Position numbers and translations under genes: made by a program. A stretch of 64,000 nt of DNA from Adiantum capillus-veneris (lineage: Eukaryota > Streptophyta > Polypodiopsida > Polypodiales > Pteridaceae): positions 37,197,922 to 37,261,921 of the forward strand of contig CM043969.1 in assembly GCA_014529385.2 (NCBI GenBank), written 5' to 3'. The notes below the pieces were generated by a model that was given only the letters and a program-made list of their open reading frames with translations, did no database searches and was not told the origin of the DNA. This document shows positions 22,623-32,700 of the stretch, piece after piece; the first letter of the stretch is position 1, and every line of letters starts with the position of its first letter.

Positions 22623-23559
22623 TGTTAAGGCGGTTACGCCGCTAGCGGAAGCTAAATAGCGAGAACTCAACCAACAACAGAATTTGTCAGACGAGGACGA
22701 AGCTTGACCCGCAGGCGCATGGAAACAACTAGGTGGGTGTCAAATCACCTACTCGACCTTCTAATGACAATCACTACCAAGGAAATCAAATCTAAGTTCT
22801 AAAATACGCAAGTGACTGAAATCCGTACTACGAACGAATGCTATACGAAACAGGATCTAGAATCATCGAATCGATCTCAAACTCAAGGGGAAGTCTATAC
22901 ACTAGGTAAGAACAACACCCTAAAGACTTGAACTGCAAAATCAACCTATAACCACTCCGTGCGGTAAACGCGTATGAAGACAGGCCGAAAATTACAGGTG
23001 ATCGAAACTTGACCCCGATGGTACCAATGCGTAGCTCTACTCGTTGTGGTTCTATAGATATGCTGCACGCTCTATTCCGACACACGAGTTGGAAGAAAAC
23101 TCACACCGAAGCTCGTAGGAACTTACCACACATAGAAGCCGATAGCGCGCACTCTTGGTATCTGTGCGTAGCTCTCGCCGTTGCTAACACAATGGCGGTG
23201 TCGCTTCTCCAATGGCGGCTCCGTAGCTCGCGTAGCAAGGAGATAAGACTCTCTCTCTCACTCACTCTCTCAGACACAGTCACGGCGCTCAAAAACTCAC
23301 TTTGATTAATAATTGAATCTCCTTTAGGTTACAAAACTTTGGCTTATATACCTCAGCCTTGGAGGTGAGAACATCTCTAATTATTTACATCAGCAGGTGA
23401 AATTACGTCGGGATTACAAGCTGGAAACTCAATTGAGTCCCGTTACTTAATGAATGGCTCAAATCAAAATTAATGTCGGAAAGACATTTATTACAATCAA
23501 TGGTTACAAAATGATGGGTGTGAGCAAAAATGCGGTTGTGATCCTCTGCTGGCTCAACA
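22623..23559 (-). repeat. 3' LTR of the young element
   Basis: 937 bp, almost identical to 37243-38179; the only difference I found is in the CT run near 23250 (CACTCACT against CTCTCACT). The minus strand carries a GTATATAAGCC TATA box at about 23343-23353. Short open frames inside it are repeated in both LTRs and I do not call them genes. Confidence 0.95.
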
Positions 23560-23572
23560 CTCCCCCCCTCCG
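23560..23572 (-). promoter_or_regulatory. Polypurine tract of the young element
   Basis: On the minus strand GGAGGGGGGGAG ends at the LTR start. It sits 37 bp after the stop of the 637-codon ORF. Confidence 0.85.
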
Positions 23573-23608
23573 CGTTCATGTCGTCCCTGACATGACTTTT
23601 AGGCTTGG

Positions 23609-25522
23609 TCAATAGAGTCCTGTCGTCTTGAGCATCTGCAAATGTGATTCGTAGCGTAGGTTGCCGATGGTCAAGGTTGGGCCGAATATTTTGCTTTCGT
23701 GAGTGAAAAAGCCGGTGTAGAAAGCTTCTTCGAATGTTTGCATGTGGAAGCTAGGCAAAAACATAATTCTTTGGTATAAGAGATGTAACACCTTTGGTGA
23801 TGGCTGCAATGAAAGATCATACATCATATCCGTCACTGTGTCGGCCGTCGATAGTAGACTCGAGGTCGTGGCTTTGTCTGGCGCGAACACTTCAATGCAT
23901 GCTAAGAGAGTCCTGCAGATTTTCTTTAGCATCTGACACGAAAGGTCAGGAGAGCCAGTAAAGAGTTTGATGGTGCCCGTTAGGGTTTTCACCATGTAGG
24001 CTTTACCTATTCTCTCTCCTTCCTTTGGTCCTGTCATCCTTGGGTAATTAAGCCAATTTGGCTTCTTTTCTGCAATCCTGCCATGCTCTTTCCAGCTTCT
24101 GACTCTTGGCACCGGGCAGAAGGTTGCATCCTCTCGAATCTCCTTTGGAGCCTCTACCAAGTAGATGAGGTAGGCTGGGTATTTGTTCAGCCAACCTTTC
24201 CTCCATCTAGGTTGAGAATCTACAATCTTCTTTGATTGTTCCTCTTTTGTGATGTCGCCTTCGTAAAGAGCGACATACTGCTCCTCCTCTATTCTCTTTT
24301 TCGTTTTTATCACTTCAAACTTCATCAAAGGGAAAGGCAGACTGGGTTGCATCCACTCTTCATGGAGCACTTTTGTGTCTAGTCCCTGAAGTCTAATGGA
24401 GATTAGGAGTCTCCTCTCCCATTCCATTTCCGCCTTGGCACTTTCCTCTGTTGACTTTTCTATTTGGTCCTGGAGCCTTTGTTCTTCTTCTTCAGAGATT
24501 CTTGAAGTCGAGGCCACTTCTTGAACTGGGGCTGGATCTTCAATTGTGGTTGCCTCTCCAGTTTCTGGTAGCTCTATGGCTGCTCCCCCTGCTTCTTCTT
24601 GTGGTGTCTCTGTTTCTCTTCTTTGTTGCTCTTGGAGGTCTTGGAGCTGTTTGCGGAGGGCCTCATTTTCTGTCCTTAGTGTTTGGTTTTCTGATGTGAG
24701 CCTCTCCTCCGCAGCCAATGATCCCTCCGCCATGTGCAACCTTTGCACTTGCTCTAACCTTAGCTCTCTTTGCAAACTTCTGACCTGATCTTCCAGAGCT
24801 GATACAAGAGCTCCCTCTTGTTCGGTTCCTGCTCTGCTAGCTCTAGGGGTGGTCCTGAGTCTCGTGATTGTCCTTTCTTGAAGTTCGACTCTTTCCCTTA
24901 GCTCAATGAGCTCATCCTTGGCTGCCTCCAGCTCATCTTCTATTCGCTCCTTTGCTTCCTGTGAACTTGTTACCTCTCTTGAAGCTTCGGCTAGTTGGAG
25001 TATCAAGCCGTCTCTCTCATTTTCTGCGTCGTAGAGTGATGCTTTATGACTTTCAGATTCAGTCATAGCATTCTCTAACTTCTTCTGCAACTCTGCTTCC
25101 TTTTGTTTTGCTGTCTCAAGTGCTACTTCCTTTGCTCTGGATCTTTCTTTAATCTTGCTGAGCAGTTCATGCACCATGTGCATGTCTTTTTCATCTTCAT
25201 CTGTCAACTTGACAGCTCTTTCTGCCACCACCTCCAATGGCTTCGGCTCTTCTAGTATGTTCTGTTCGTCCATTTTCTCTTCACTCTCCATTGTACCCTT
25301 TGTCTTTTCTTTCGTCCCTTTCCGATCATCTTGTTTTCGTAGGGATATCCCATAAACTGCCTCCAGGGCCTCTTCTTCACTGTATCCGATAGCGACCAGA
25401 TCCTCATAATCATCTTTCTTTTGCTGAACTGGATCTATCTCCTTTTCCTTGGTCCCGGCCTCCTGCTTTTCCATAACTTCTGTTTCTATTTCTATTGTGG
25501 TTTCCTCCACAATAATTTCCAT
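23609..25522 (-). CDS. 3' ORF, second part: coiled-coil protein of the young element
   Basis: Open for 637 codons from the ATG at 25522 to a stop 37 bp before the polypurine tract. I do not recognise the family. Residues about 105-300 are rich in E, K, L, Q and A with heptad-like spacing, consistent with a long coiled coil. Residues about 300-350 are acidic and proline-rich. The C-terminal part (about 370-637) looks globular. No signal peptide or membrane segment is seen, so an envelope role is not supported. It overlaps the previous ORF by 113 bp in another phase. Reading this phase upstream of its ATG stays protein-like (PSFTVVPSPKK) back to about 25560, suggesting that the two ORFs are one gene of about 1,100 codons, joined either by a programmed frameshift or broken by a one-base indel. 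Confidence 0.75.
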   Translation of the reverse strand: MEIIVEETTIEIETEVMEKQEAGTKEKEIDPVQQKKDDYEDLVAIGYSEEEALEAVYGISLRKQDDRKGTKEKTKGTMESEEKMDEQNILEEPKPLEVVAERAVKLTDEDEKDMHMVHELLSKIKERSRAKEVALETAKQKEAELQKKLENAMTESESHKASLYDAENERDGLILQLAEASREVTSSQEAKERIEDELEAAKDELIELRERVELQERTITRLRTTPRASRAGTEQEGALVSALEDQVRSLQRELRLEQVQRLHMAEGSLAAEERLTSENQTLRTENEALRKQLQDLQEQQRRETETPQEEAGGAAIELPETGEATTIEDPAPVQEVASTSRISEEEEQRLQDQIEKSTEESAKAEMEWERRLLISIRLQGLDTKVLHEEWMQPSLPFPLMKFEVIKTKKRIEEEQYVALYEGDITKEEQSKKIVDSQPRWRKGWLNKYPAYLIYLVEAPKEIREDATFCPVPRVRSWKEHGRIAEKKPNWLNYPRMTGPKEGERIGKAYMVKTLTGTIKLFTGSPDLSCQMLKKICRTLLACIEVFAPDKATTSSLLSTADTVTDMMYDLSLQPSPKVLHLLYQRIMFLPSFHMQTFEEAFYTGFFTHESKIFGPTLTIGNLRYESHLQMLKTTGLY

Positions 25523-26882
25523 CTTCTTCGGGCTTGGTACAACAGTAAAAGAGGGCTGATTCCTCAGTCATCTTGGCTTTCCCTTTGTTTGCTTGCCCGT
25601 CTTTCTTTTGAGGTTCAGTAGACTCATCTACTTTCTTCTTCCCCTTGTCGTCCTTTTGCAGCTCAGCTTTTAAAAGCTGTACTTCCTCTTCAGTATAAGG
25701 CTCGACAGGTTGCTGCTCCAGTATGGCCTCTGACTCCTCATAAGCTCTAATATATTGATCATATTGATCAACATGTGGCCTGGCTGAGCTGGTTCCGACT
25801 TTACTGGGATCTGGCACCCACATTTCTTCGAAGTCCCCCTTTAGAGCTCTTTCCGCTCTAAACTGCTCTACCAGCCTTTCCATTCTTGCGGCTTTTTGAC
25901 TTTTGGTTTGCTTGGGATCGGCCTTCTTCTTCACTTTCTTCTTGAGCGGCTCGTCCACAGCCTCTTCAGGTTCTGAAACTATTTCTAGTTTTCGGCGTGC
26001 TCTTGTGGACGCCCTCTTGGATACTTCTTGTTGTTCTTCCTCCTCATCGGCTTCTCTAAGCCACTCATTCTGGGAGGGAACCCGTGGCCCTTGATCTCTG
26101 GCTCCAATAGCTTCATAAGCTATTCTTGTCAGAACTTCAGCTCCTCCTATATACTTTGGCTTCTGGTTGTGCATGGCGATTACTTGCTCGTGGATGTATT
26201 GAGCATAATTCACCTCTTTTGGCATGTTGCTCTTCAGTGCCCATGTGATGGTTGTCGCAATGGCATGGGGTGGTGTAGTATACTTCTGCAGTCTTTTACT
26301 GCACACATGGAAAAACTGGTTGTATAATCGGCAAAGGGTTGCCGCTCGTTGATCTGCCATATCTCCGTAGGTTGTATTTTGTTTCTTTGATCCATAGACC
26401 TCTATGGCCTCCCTTCTTTCTCTGACAGAACTCCCTTTGTTGTGCAGCTTCAATGCATCTGCAATGAGCTGTGGAGTGATCTGTACTTCAACTGTTTCTC
26501 CATCCATGGCTGTCAACGTGGCTTTCCCATCCTTCTGAATGGATGTTGCCAACTCATACACTCTTCTTGTGTCTACACCTGATGGTCTCGAGGTGAAGAA
26601 CCTGTGTAAGTCAGCCTTTTCCAGGTATTTGCTTATGTTCTCTGTTCTGCTATAATCCACTAATTCTCGTGGGATCATAGGTACATCGACCGATTGCCCT
26701 TGAGGATCTCTGAAAGTCCCCTGGTAGATCTTTATTCCCTCTTTTTCTAGTACTGCTTCCTCCACCCATGTCTTGGTTGGCTTGAGGGTTTCTGTTGGAA
26801 TATCAAAAGGTTCTGCTTCTGCAAGAGCATCCTTGATGGTTGGTCTTTTTCTCTTAGTTGCCGATGACTTAGCGGAATCCAT
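25410..26882 (-). CDS. 3' ORF, first part: possible plant transposon-associated protein of the young element
   Basis: The first ATG in the open frame is at 26882 (MDSAKSSATKRKRP); the frame extends slightly upstream only through non-ATG codons. Residues about 20-290 look globular and include a DAL/LADALKLHNKG segment and a helical TPPHAIATTITWAL block, then YIGGAEVLTRIAYEAIG. The arrangement reminds me of the plant transposon protein domain found in Tat/Athila-type elements, but this is tentative. A basic cluster (PLKKKVKKKADPKQTKSQK, about 315-333) could be a nuclear signal. From about residue 447 the sequence becomes low-complexity (NRNRNRS), as expected after a frameshift into the phase of the next ORF near 25557-25565. 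Function unknown. Confidence 0.7.
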   Translation of the reverse strand: MDSAKSSATKRKRPTIKDALAEAEPFDIPTETLKPTKTWVEEAVLEKEGIKIYQGTFRDPQGQSVDVPMIPRELVDYSRTENISKYLEKADLHRFFTSRPSGVDTRRVYELATSIQKDGKATLTAMDGETVEVQITPQLIADALKLHNKGSSVRERREAIEVYGSKKQNTTYGDMADQRAATLCRLYNQFFHVCSKRLQKYTTPPHAIATTITWALKSNMPKEVNYAQYIHEQVIAMHNQKPKYIGGAEVLTRIAYEAIGARDQGPRVPSQNEWLREADEEEEQQEVSKRASTRARRKLEIVSEPEEAVDEPLKKKVKKKADPKQTKSQKAARMERLVEQFRAERALKGDFEEMWVPDPSKVGTSSARPHVDQYDQYIRAYEESEAILEQQPVEPYTEEEVQLLKAELQKDDKGKKKVDESTEPQKKDGQANKGKAKMTEESALFYCCTKPEEDGNYCGGNHNRNRNRSYGKAGGRDQGKGDRSSSAKER

Positions 26883-26903
26883 GGATCCTGTAACTCCAAT
26901 CAC

Positions 26904-29701
26904 AGAAGTTAGCGTCTTTTTAGTAGTACTGAAAGCCGAAATGAAGCTTTTAACTATTCAAATGACTTGAAAATTGAAACATGAGCTATTCAGGGCCTAA
27001 GGATGCAATGTAGGTGAAAAAAATATGCAAACTGGGCTCAAAAACATGCTTGAGACATCATACGCGTATGATGTCTTTTGTGTCAGAATGACTTCATATT
27101 GGTTGTGCTTGAAGCTGATAGTGTATACATGAGTATCATATGCTTGGATTTGAGTTTGGATACCATTTGGTCAAGTTTTGGCCAGTTTAGTCCGGTTCAG
27201 GCTCTTGGCAAAATTTTGAAAGGGAATTGGATTTTATGATCCAAATTGGATAAAACTTGGTGGATTACTTTCAAATGGCATGTAGAACACTTCTGTTTGG
27301 TGGTTGAAGCCCTGAGGTGCCAAAATCACATAGTGAGACATCATACGCGTATGATGTCTTTTAGTGCATTTTTGGACCAATTTTCTCCATAAGCTTGGTT
27401 TTGGCTTTAGATAGGCTTATTCAGTGGATTTATCAAGTTTGGATAGAATTTGGGCAAAAAATGGCTCTGGAGACATCATACGCGTATGATGTCTTTTTCA
27501 TCAATTTTTCATGGGATTGGTTCTGTGGACTCTCCATGTGCTAGTGAAGGACTGTTTATACTCAAATCTTGGTTTGGACTTGAATATGTTGGATTTGGGA
27601 CAAAAATTAGGCTTTGTATGAAGGATTTTCTCTTAATTGGGCTAATGGGGTGATCCACTTGACCAAATGGTTCCAAACTTCATATGTAGCATGTATTAGA
27701 TATATATAATGGATGTATGATGACAAATGAGCATTTTTGGCTCTGTAAGTGCAAATAGACATCATACGCGTATGATGTCTTTTGTGTCAAAATAGTGCTT
27801 TTTGGTTCCAGATAGGTTGTATATGTGTTAACCAACAATCCTACAAAGTTTCAATGAGTTTGGAGTTATTTTGACAAAATTAGGACCAAAAATCAATTTT
27901 ATGGCCTACTTTGCGTCTTTTTGGTTTTCCTTGGGTTTTCTAACTCCAATTCTCATGATACTTGGTTCATAGGATGTGATTAACATGTGGAATGAGGCTA
28001 TGCACTCAAATGTTGAAATGGATGTGAAAATCATGCTGTGAGACATCATACGCGTATGATGTCTTTTCTTGAAATGATGGTCTTTTTGTGCAAAGAATGC
28101 TTTGTGCTAGTGCCCTAAGCCCTGCTAACTAGTTTTCAACTTAAAAAGTCATCAGTTTAGCTAAAAAGCCCCCTTATAGGCATTTCAGTCTCCGAAGTCG
28201 TCTTTTTGCCTTGGAGTTGAATTTCTTCAACTTTTCTTCTCGAGAGTTGCATTTCCAGCTCATTGGATATGTTGTGAAGCCACCTATTCGGTTGAACTTG
28301 ACTTTGGCTCCCCGTTCTCCATCTTTCTCCATTTGGTTTCCCGAAAGCGTCTTTTTCACCATCGGTAAGTGAATCAGCTTTCTTTTGGGTTTTGCTTGCA
28401 AACATAAGTCATCCATGTATAGTTGAAACTGCTTGTGAAGTTTCATGTCATTTGGTCGTCAATTTTAGCCGTTATGCCAAAATGACGCTTTGTGTGTCCG
28501 CAGCGAATCGGTTGTTCCGACCTACTTTTGGTGGTCCAAACCTGGAGATACTCCATGGTTGCATTGCCCTCGATGTTGTTAAGCTTCCTGAGAAGTTTTG
28601 TGTTGTTCCGACAACTTTTTTTCTGTTTGCCTCTTGCAGGCTCTGTTGACCTAGGGTTTTTCCAGTCGTTCTTTCTCGAGCTTTGAGTGCTAGAAACTCA
28701 TCTCCTATACTAGGGTAATCCACCTCTAAGTTCTTGCAAGGTTTGGTTAGGCGGTTGTGCCCCTACCTAGAGTTCTTCCCCATTCCCCGTCTGCTCTTGT
28801 TTCTTGGTTTTGGTGAGTTTTCGCGACAAAAGTTAACGATAAGCATCAAAAGCTTACGGCAACGAGTCTACCTCTCATGTCTGGTGTCCTCTGAGCTCTC
28901 GTAGCAGTCGTAGAAGGCGGTAGAAGGTCGGATGCTCCTGTGTGCTCTTTGCTCTCTCCAAGAAGGTAATAGTGGAAATGAGCTTGATAGTGAAGTGAAA
29001 AATACTTAACTTCGGGCTTCCCGGATCACTTGTTACCAAATTTGACATGTGCTCCTATCTCATCGTGAAATGCACTTTAGGATTTGAAATTTCTCAATTT
29101 GGACTCCATTTGACCTGTTTCTGAGAAATCTGTCCACTTTGTCAAAATTCTGTCATTTCGGGCTTTCCGCAACTTTTTCAGAATTGTACCCAATTTTTAC
29201 CATGGGTTGCCCTTGTCATTAGGATCATCGCCGTCTATTCTTTTCTTTTTTCCGATCTCATTTCACCTGCTTTTTTATTTTTCTTTTATTTTTATTAAGA
29301 AAATCATAAAAAATAAGGAAAATAGCAAATTGAAGCCAAAAAATTCCAAACATACACGATAAATAGCTGGTAACCCTATGTATATGAATATACACTTCTT
29401 TGTGATTTCTGGACTTGGATTACCACTTTTTTCCACTTTTTAGCTCCAAAAACACTCTTATTTAGTGATATTTACACATCTAGAGACCCAAATTCATCAT
29501 TTGATCTCTTCTTATTGCAAAACAAGGTATATAAGGGCATAAATATTATCAATATCCGCAATCAAACATAAAAATTGCAAAATCATGTAAGACACTGCCC
29601 TTGTAATATAATTTTTGTTTTTCTTTGTTTTTTTTTCACTTGTAGCTGCTTTGTAACTCCTGTATACCTCCCCCCCTCCTAGTCTGAGTCCTCCCGGACG
29701 A
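26904..29701 (-). other. Non-coding internal region between the Gag ORF and the 3' ORFs
   Basis: About 2.8 kb with no supported protein. The 26,990-28,070 part holds five exact palindromes in degenerate flanking repeats. From 28,100 to 29,700 I see only short frames of no clear character. Reverse transcriptase and integrase would be expected here in an autonomous element and are missing. Confidence 0.7.
27053..28064. repeat. Palindrome cluster 1: five exact copies of a 24-bp CG-centred palindrome
   Basis: Each copy is AGACATCATACG followed by its own reverse complement. Positions: 27053-27076, 27336-27359, 27471-27494, 27757-27780, 28041-28064. Start-to-start distances are 283, 135, 286 and 284 bp. 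All five are perfect, while the flanks are only loosely alike (a following TTTT; two share GTGTCA after it). The centre ACGCGT is a CpG-rich hexamer in otherwise AT-rich DNA. As RNA each could fold into a 12-bp stem or pair with another copy. Confidence 0.95.
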
Positions 29702-32700
29702 CTATGAAGTGTCTGTGGGTGAAGCATTGTAGTTGTTTTGGTCATAAGTTTCCAATGCAATTGTAGAGCGACGATACAACATTCTTTCCAATAAAGCTGC
29801 TCTTTGTTTGATTGAAGGATTGGTGGTCGGGTTTTGGGTTGGTTTTGGCACTTCAGTATTTGAATCAGTAGATGGATTCTTCGTTACCTTGTTGTCTTTT
29901 TTTACAATCCAAATCTGCTTCCGCTTTGCTTGTGCTTGCCACAAACTCTTTGCGACCCAAACCTGCTTTATTCTGTGTGTTGATTCCCTCGCCTTGAAAT
30001 ACCTAGGAGTTTCCGTTGATTGTATTGAAGGGAGTTCCTTCTTACAAATCTTTGGGATCCAAATTTGCTGGCTGTAGCTTTGTGCCGTCATGAACTTCTT
30101 TGGAATCCAAATCTGTTTCACTGTCCTTGATTGTCGGGGAGCACTCTGTTGTCTGGTATTGAAGACTCTGTTTTCCACCTTGTTGTTCTCTGGCACAGCC
30201 TTTTTTTGTTTCCATACCAACTTTGACTCCTTTGTTTTATCCCAAGGTTGAGCTGTTATATTATTGCTTGTCTTCCTTATCCAATGTTGAGAATTCCTCG
30301 TCGAAGAGTAATCCGGTTGTATAGAAACTTTTGGTTGCCATTGCTTCTTCTTTTTCTCTGTTTGTTGTTTGCCCTTGTTCGTGGATTCTTCCTTTGGAGT
30401 TGGCTCTGCTCCTTTGGTGAACTTGACTGATTGACTTTCACCTTCGTATTTGATAAGCACTGATTTAGAACTCCAGTCAATCATTGCATTGTATTGCTTC
30501 TGCCATGGTTGTCCTAGCAATAATGGATGTTGTGTAGCTTGGTCTTCAACCACGTAAAACATATGAGGATACACATATTGGTTAATCTGTATATGTAAAA
30601 CTGTGCATCCGACAGTTTTGATTGAATTCTCAGAGTAACTCTTTAACTCTTGCTTGGCAGTTTGTAGTTTCGTGTCATTTGTCAATTGTCTATACAAACT
30701 GAGTGAAAGTAGGTTAGCTTGAGCTCCTGAATCCAATAGTGCTCTGGCTTTAATTTGGTTGGTTCCTACTTTGCATTCAATGATGGGTTCTTCCTTGTCA
30801 TTATCCATTTCTGTTATACTGACTGCGTTTATTCGTATTGCTCCTTCATTGCGCTGTTTCTGACGCAGTAGTCTTCTTTTCTCCATTCTTTCCTTCGCCT
30901 CAGCTTGCGCTTCCTCTACAATCTTTTTCTTTTTTTGGACACGCAGCTTTTCTTGATGTATTTTGAGAAGCATGTCTTGTGTTAGCGGCAACAGATACTT
31001 TTTCACTCTGCATCCACTAATCCAATTGGGCATTTCTTCTCCGTCTAATGTAGCAAGCTTGACGGCTCCACTTGGTGATAGATCTTTAATCACCAGAGGT
31101 CCCATCCCTCGCTTTTTAAGCTTCTTAGCATGCTGTTTCAGAGTGTAAACTAGGACATAGTCCCCAACTTTAAACTCTTTAGTCCGCACATGCTTATCAA
31201 AAAATTCCTTTTGTCGCCTTTTTTGAGCGTAGATGGAAGCTACTGCCTTTAGGCGAAGCTCATCTAGCTTTTCCAGTGTATCGTTCTTTTCAGTTTCTTT
31301 TTCGAGTACAGTTCTCAACATGAAATACGGAACCACGTCGTACCCGTCCTTGTCGCAAAATTTCGTTGTGGGACCATCCGGAATTGCGCAAACATCTAGG
31401 GTTGCTAGAATGTGTGTCCATTCTAATGGTTCAAACGTGTCCTCTGGAAAGGGTTCTCTTACATAAGTTTCGTCTTCGATAGCCCTTTCTAAAACACATT
31501 CTTCTCGTTTCAGACTTCCACATTTCAAAGCTCCACACATCCATAACTCCTTGGGTTTACCTAACCAAGCTGGAAATTCGGATCCCGCCAAAGTAGCTGA
31601 ATCAAACTCCTCTACCGGTGTTCGGTTCACATCTTTGTAGCTATGGTCTTTCAGGTTCACACGTGTAGTGGTTTCCATATTTCTCAGGTATATGTGATCG
31701 TAGCCCCAATCCTGGACCATTTTCAATTGTCTCATGAATGGTCTTCCCAGTATGATATCATAGTTATTCTCCTTGCCAAAATCGACAATAGCGAAAGTCT
31801 GTTCGTATTCAATGCCGCAAGAAGTCACTACAACTTTCTCTAATAACCCCATAGGTTTCTCCATGTGTCCATCTGCTAATTGGAGTTTCAACCTAGTCTT
31901 CCTTATTGCTGGTTTCCCCCATTTTTTCCAGATTTCTTTTGTAGCAATGGCTACCCCAGCTCCGCTGTCTAGTATTGCCATCGTCTTCACTCCTTGGAAT
32001 TCAACTGGTAAGGTTGTATTCCCCTCTTCACCTTCGCAATACTCTCCGACCTTGTTTAAGGGTACAGGCTTAGCGTTCTTTTGTGGCTTGCTCAGCTCCT
32101 CTATGCTCTCTTGCAATCTCGATGTTGGATCTTTTATCCCGAATTTCTCCAAGCATTTTCCTACAGTGGTCCACATATGTGGTCTTAGCCTCAAAAGCTC
32201 AGCTAGAGTGATAGTGCATGTCACTGGTGTTGACAAAATCTCTATCAATCCTTGCGAGTCCATGACTTTTTCTGATGAGATTTTTCGTGAGGGAAGTGCT
32301 CTAATCTCGGATTTTGCTTCATACTCTCCTAAGTATGAAGGTAAGGTTTTCAGTGAATGAGGTTTGCTCTCCATTGTTCTAACAGAGCCCCCATCTCCCC
32401 AGTAAGATTGCAGATCCAAGTCTACTTGAGATCCTGCCTCAAATTCCACTATGGGAGGATTCCTGATGTCCTTTTCCCAATTTGTCTGATTAGCTTGGCA
32501 ACTTAGCTCGTTTGCAAAGTTTGCCTCTCTCACTTGTTTCCAAAATTCATTGTAATCCTCATCTTTTCCGTAACTCCTCTGTATGACTGGATGAAAACTT
32601 TCTATCTCCTGATCGGTTGTGTTCAACACTATGCGATCATCCTTTTGTGTATTTTCAGGCTTTTGTGCACTGGGAGTCTTTTCAGCTACCCGTGAAACGA

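Noticed and set aside
22828-23305. Open frames of 85, 98 and 63 codons in the LTR, found again at 37448-37925
   Set aside because: They recur only because the two LTRs are almost identical; they overlap one another on both strands and have no recognisable domain.
23609-25522. Envelope-like gene in the 3' position
   Set aside because: No signal peptide or membrane segment; the protein is a soluble-looking coiled coil.
27053-28064. Regularly spaced palindromic repeats suggesting a CRISPR array
   Set aside because: Distances of 125-289 bp are far too long and unequal, the flanks are degenerate copies instead of unique spacers, and the DNA is a plant retrotransposon.
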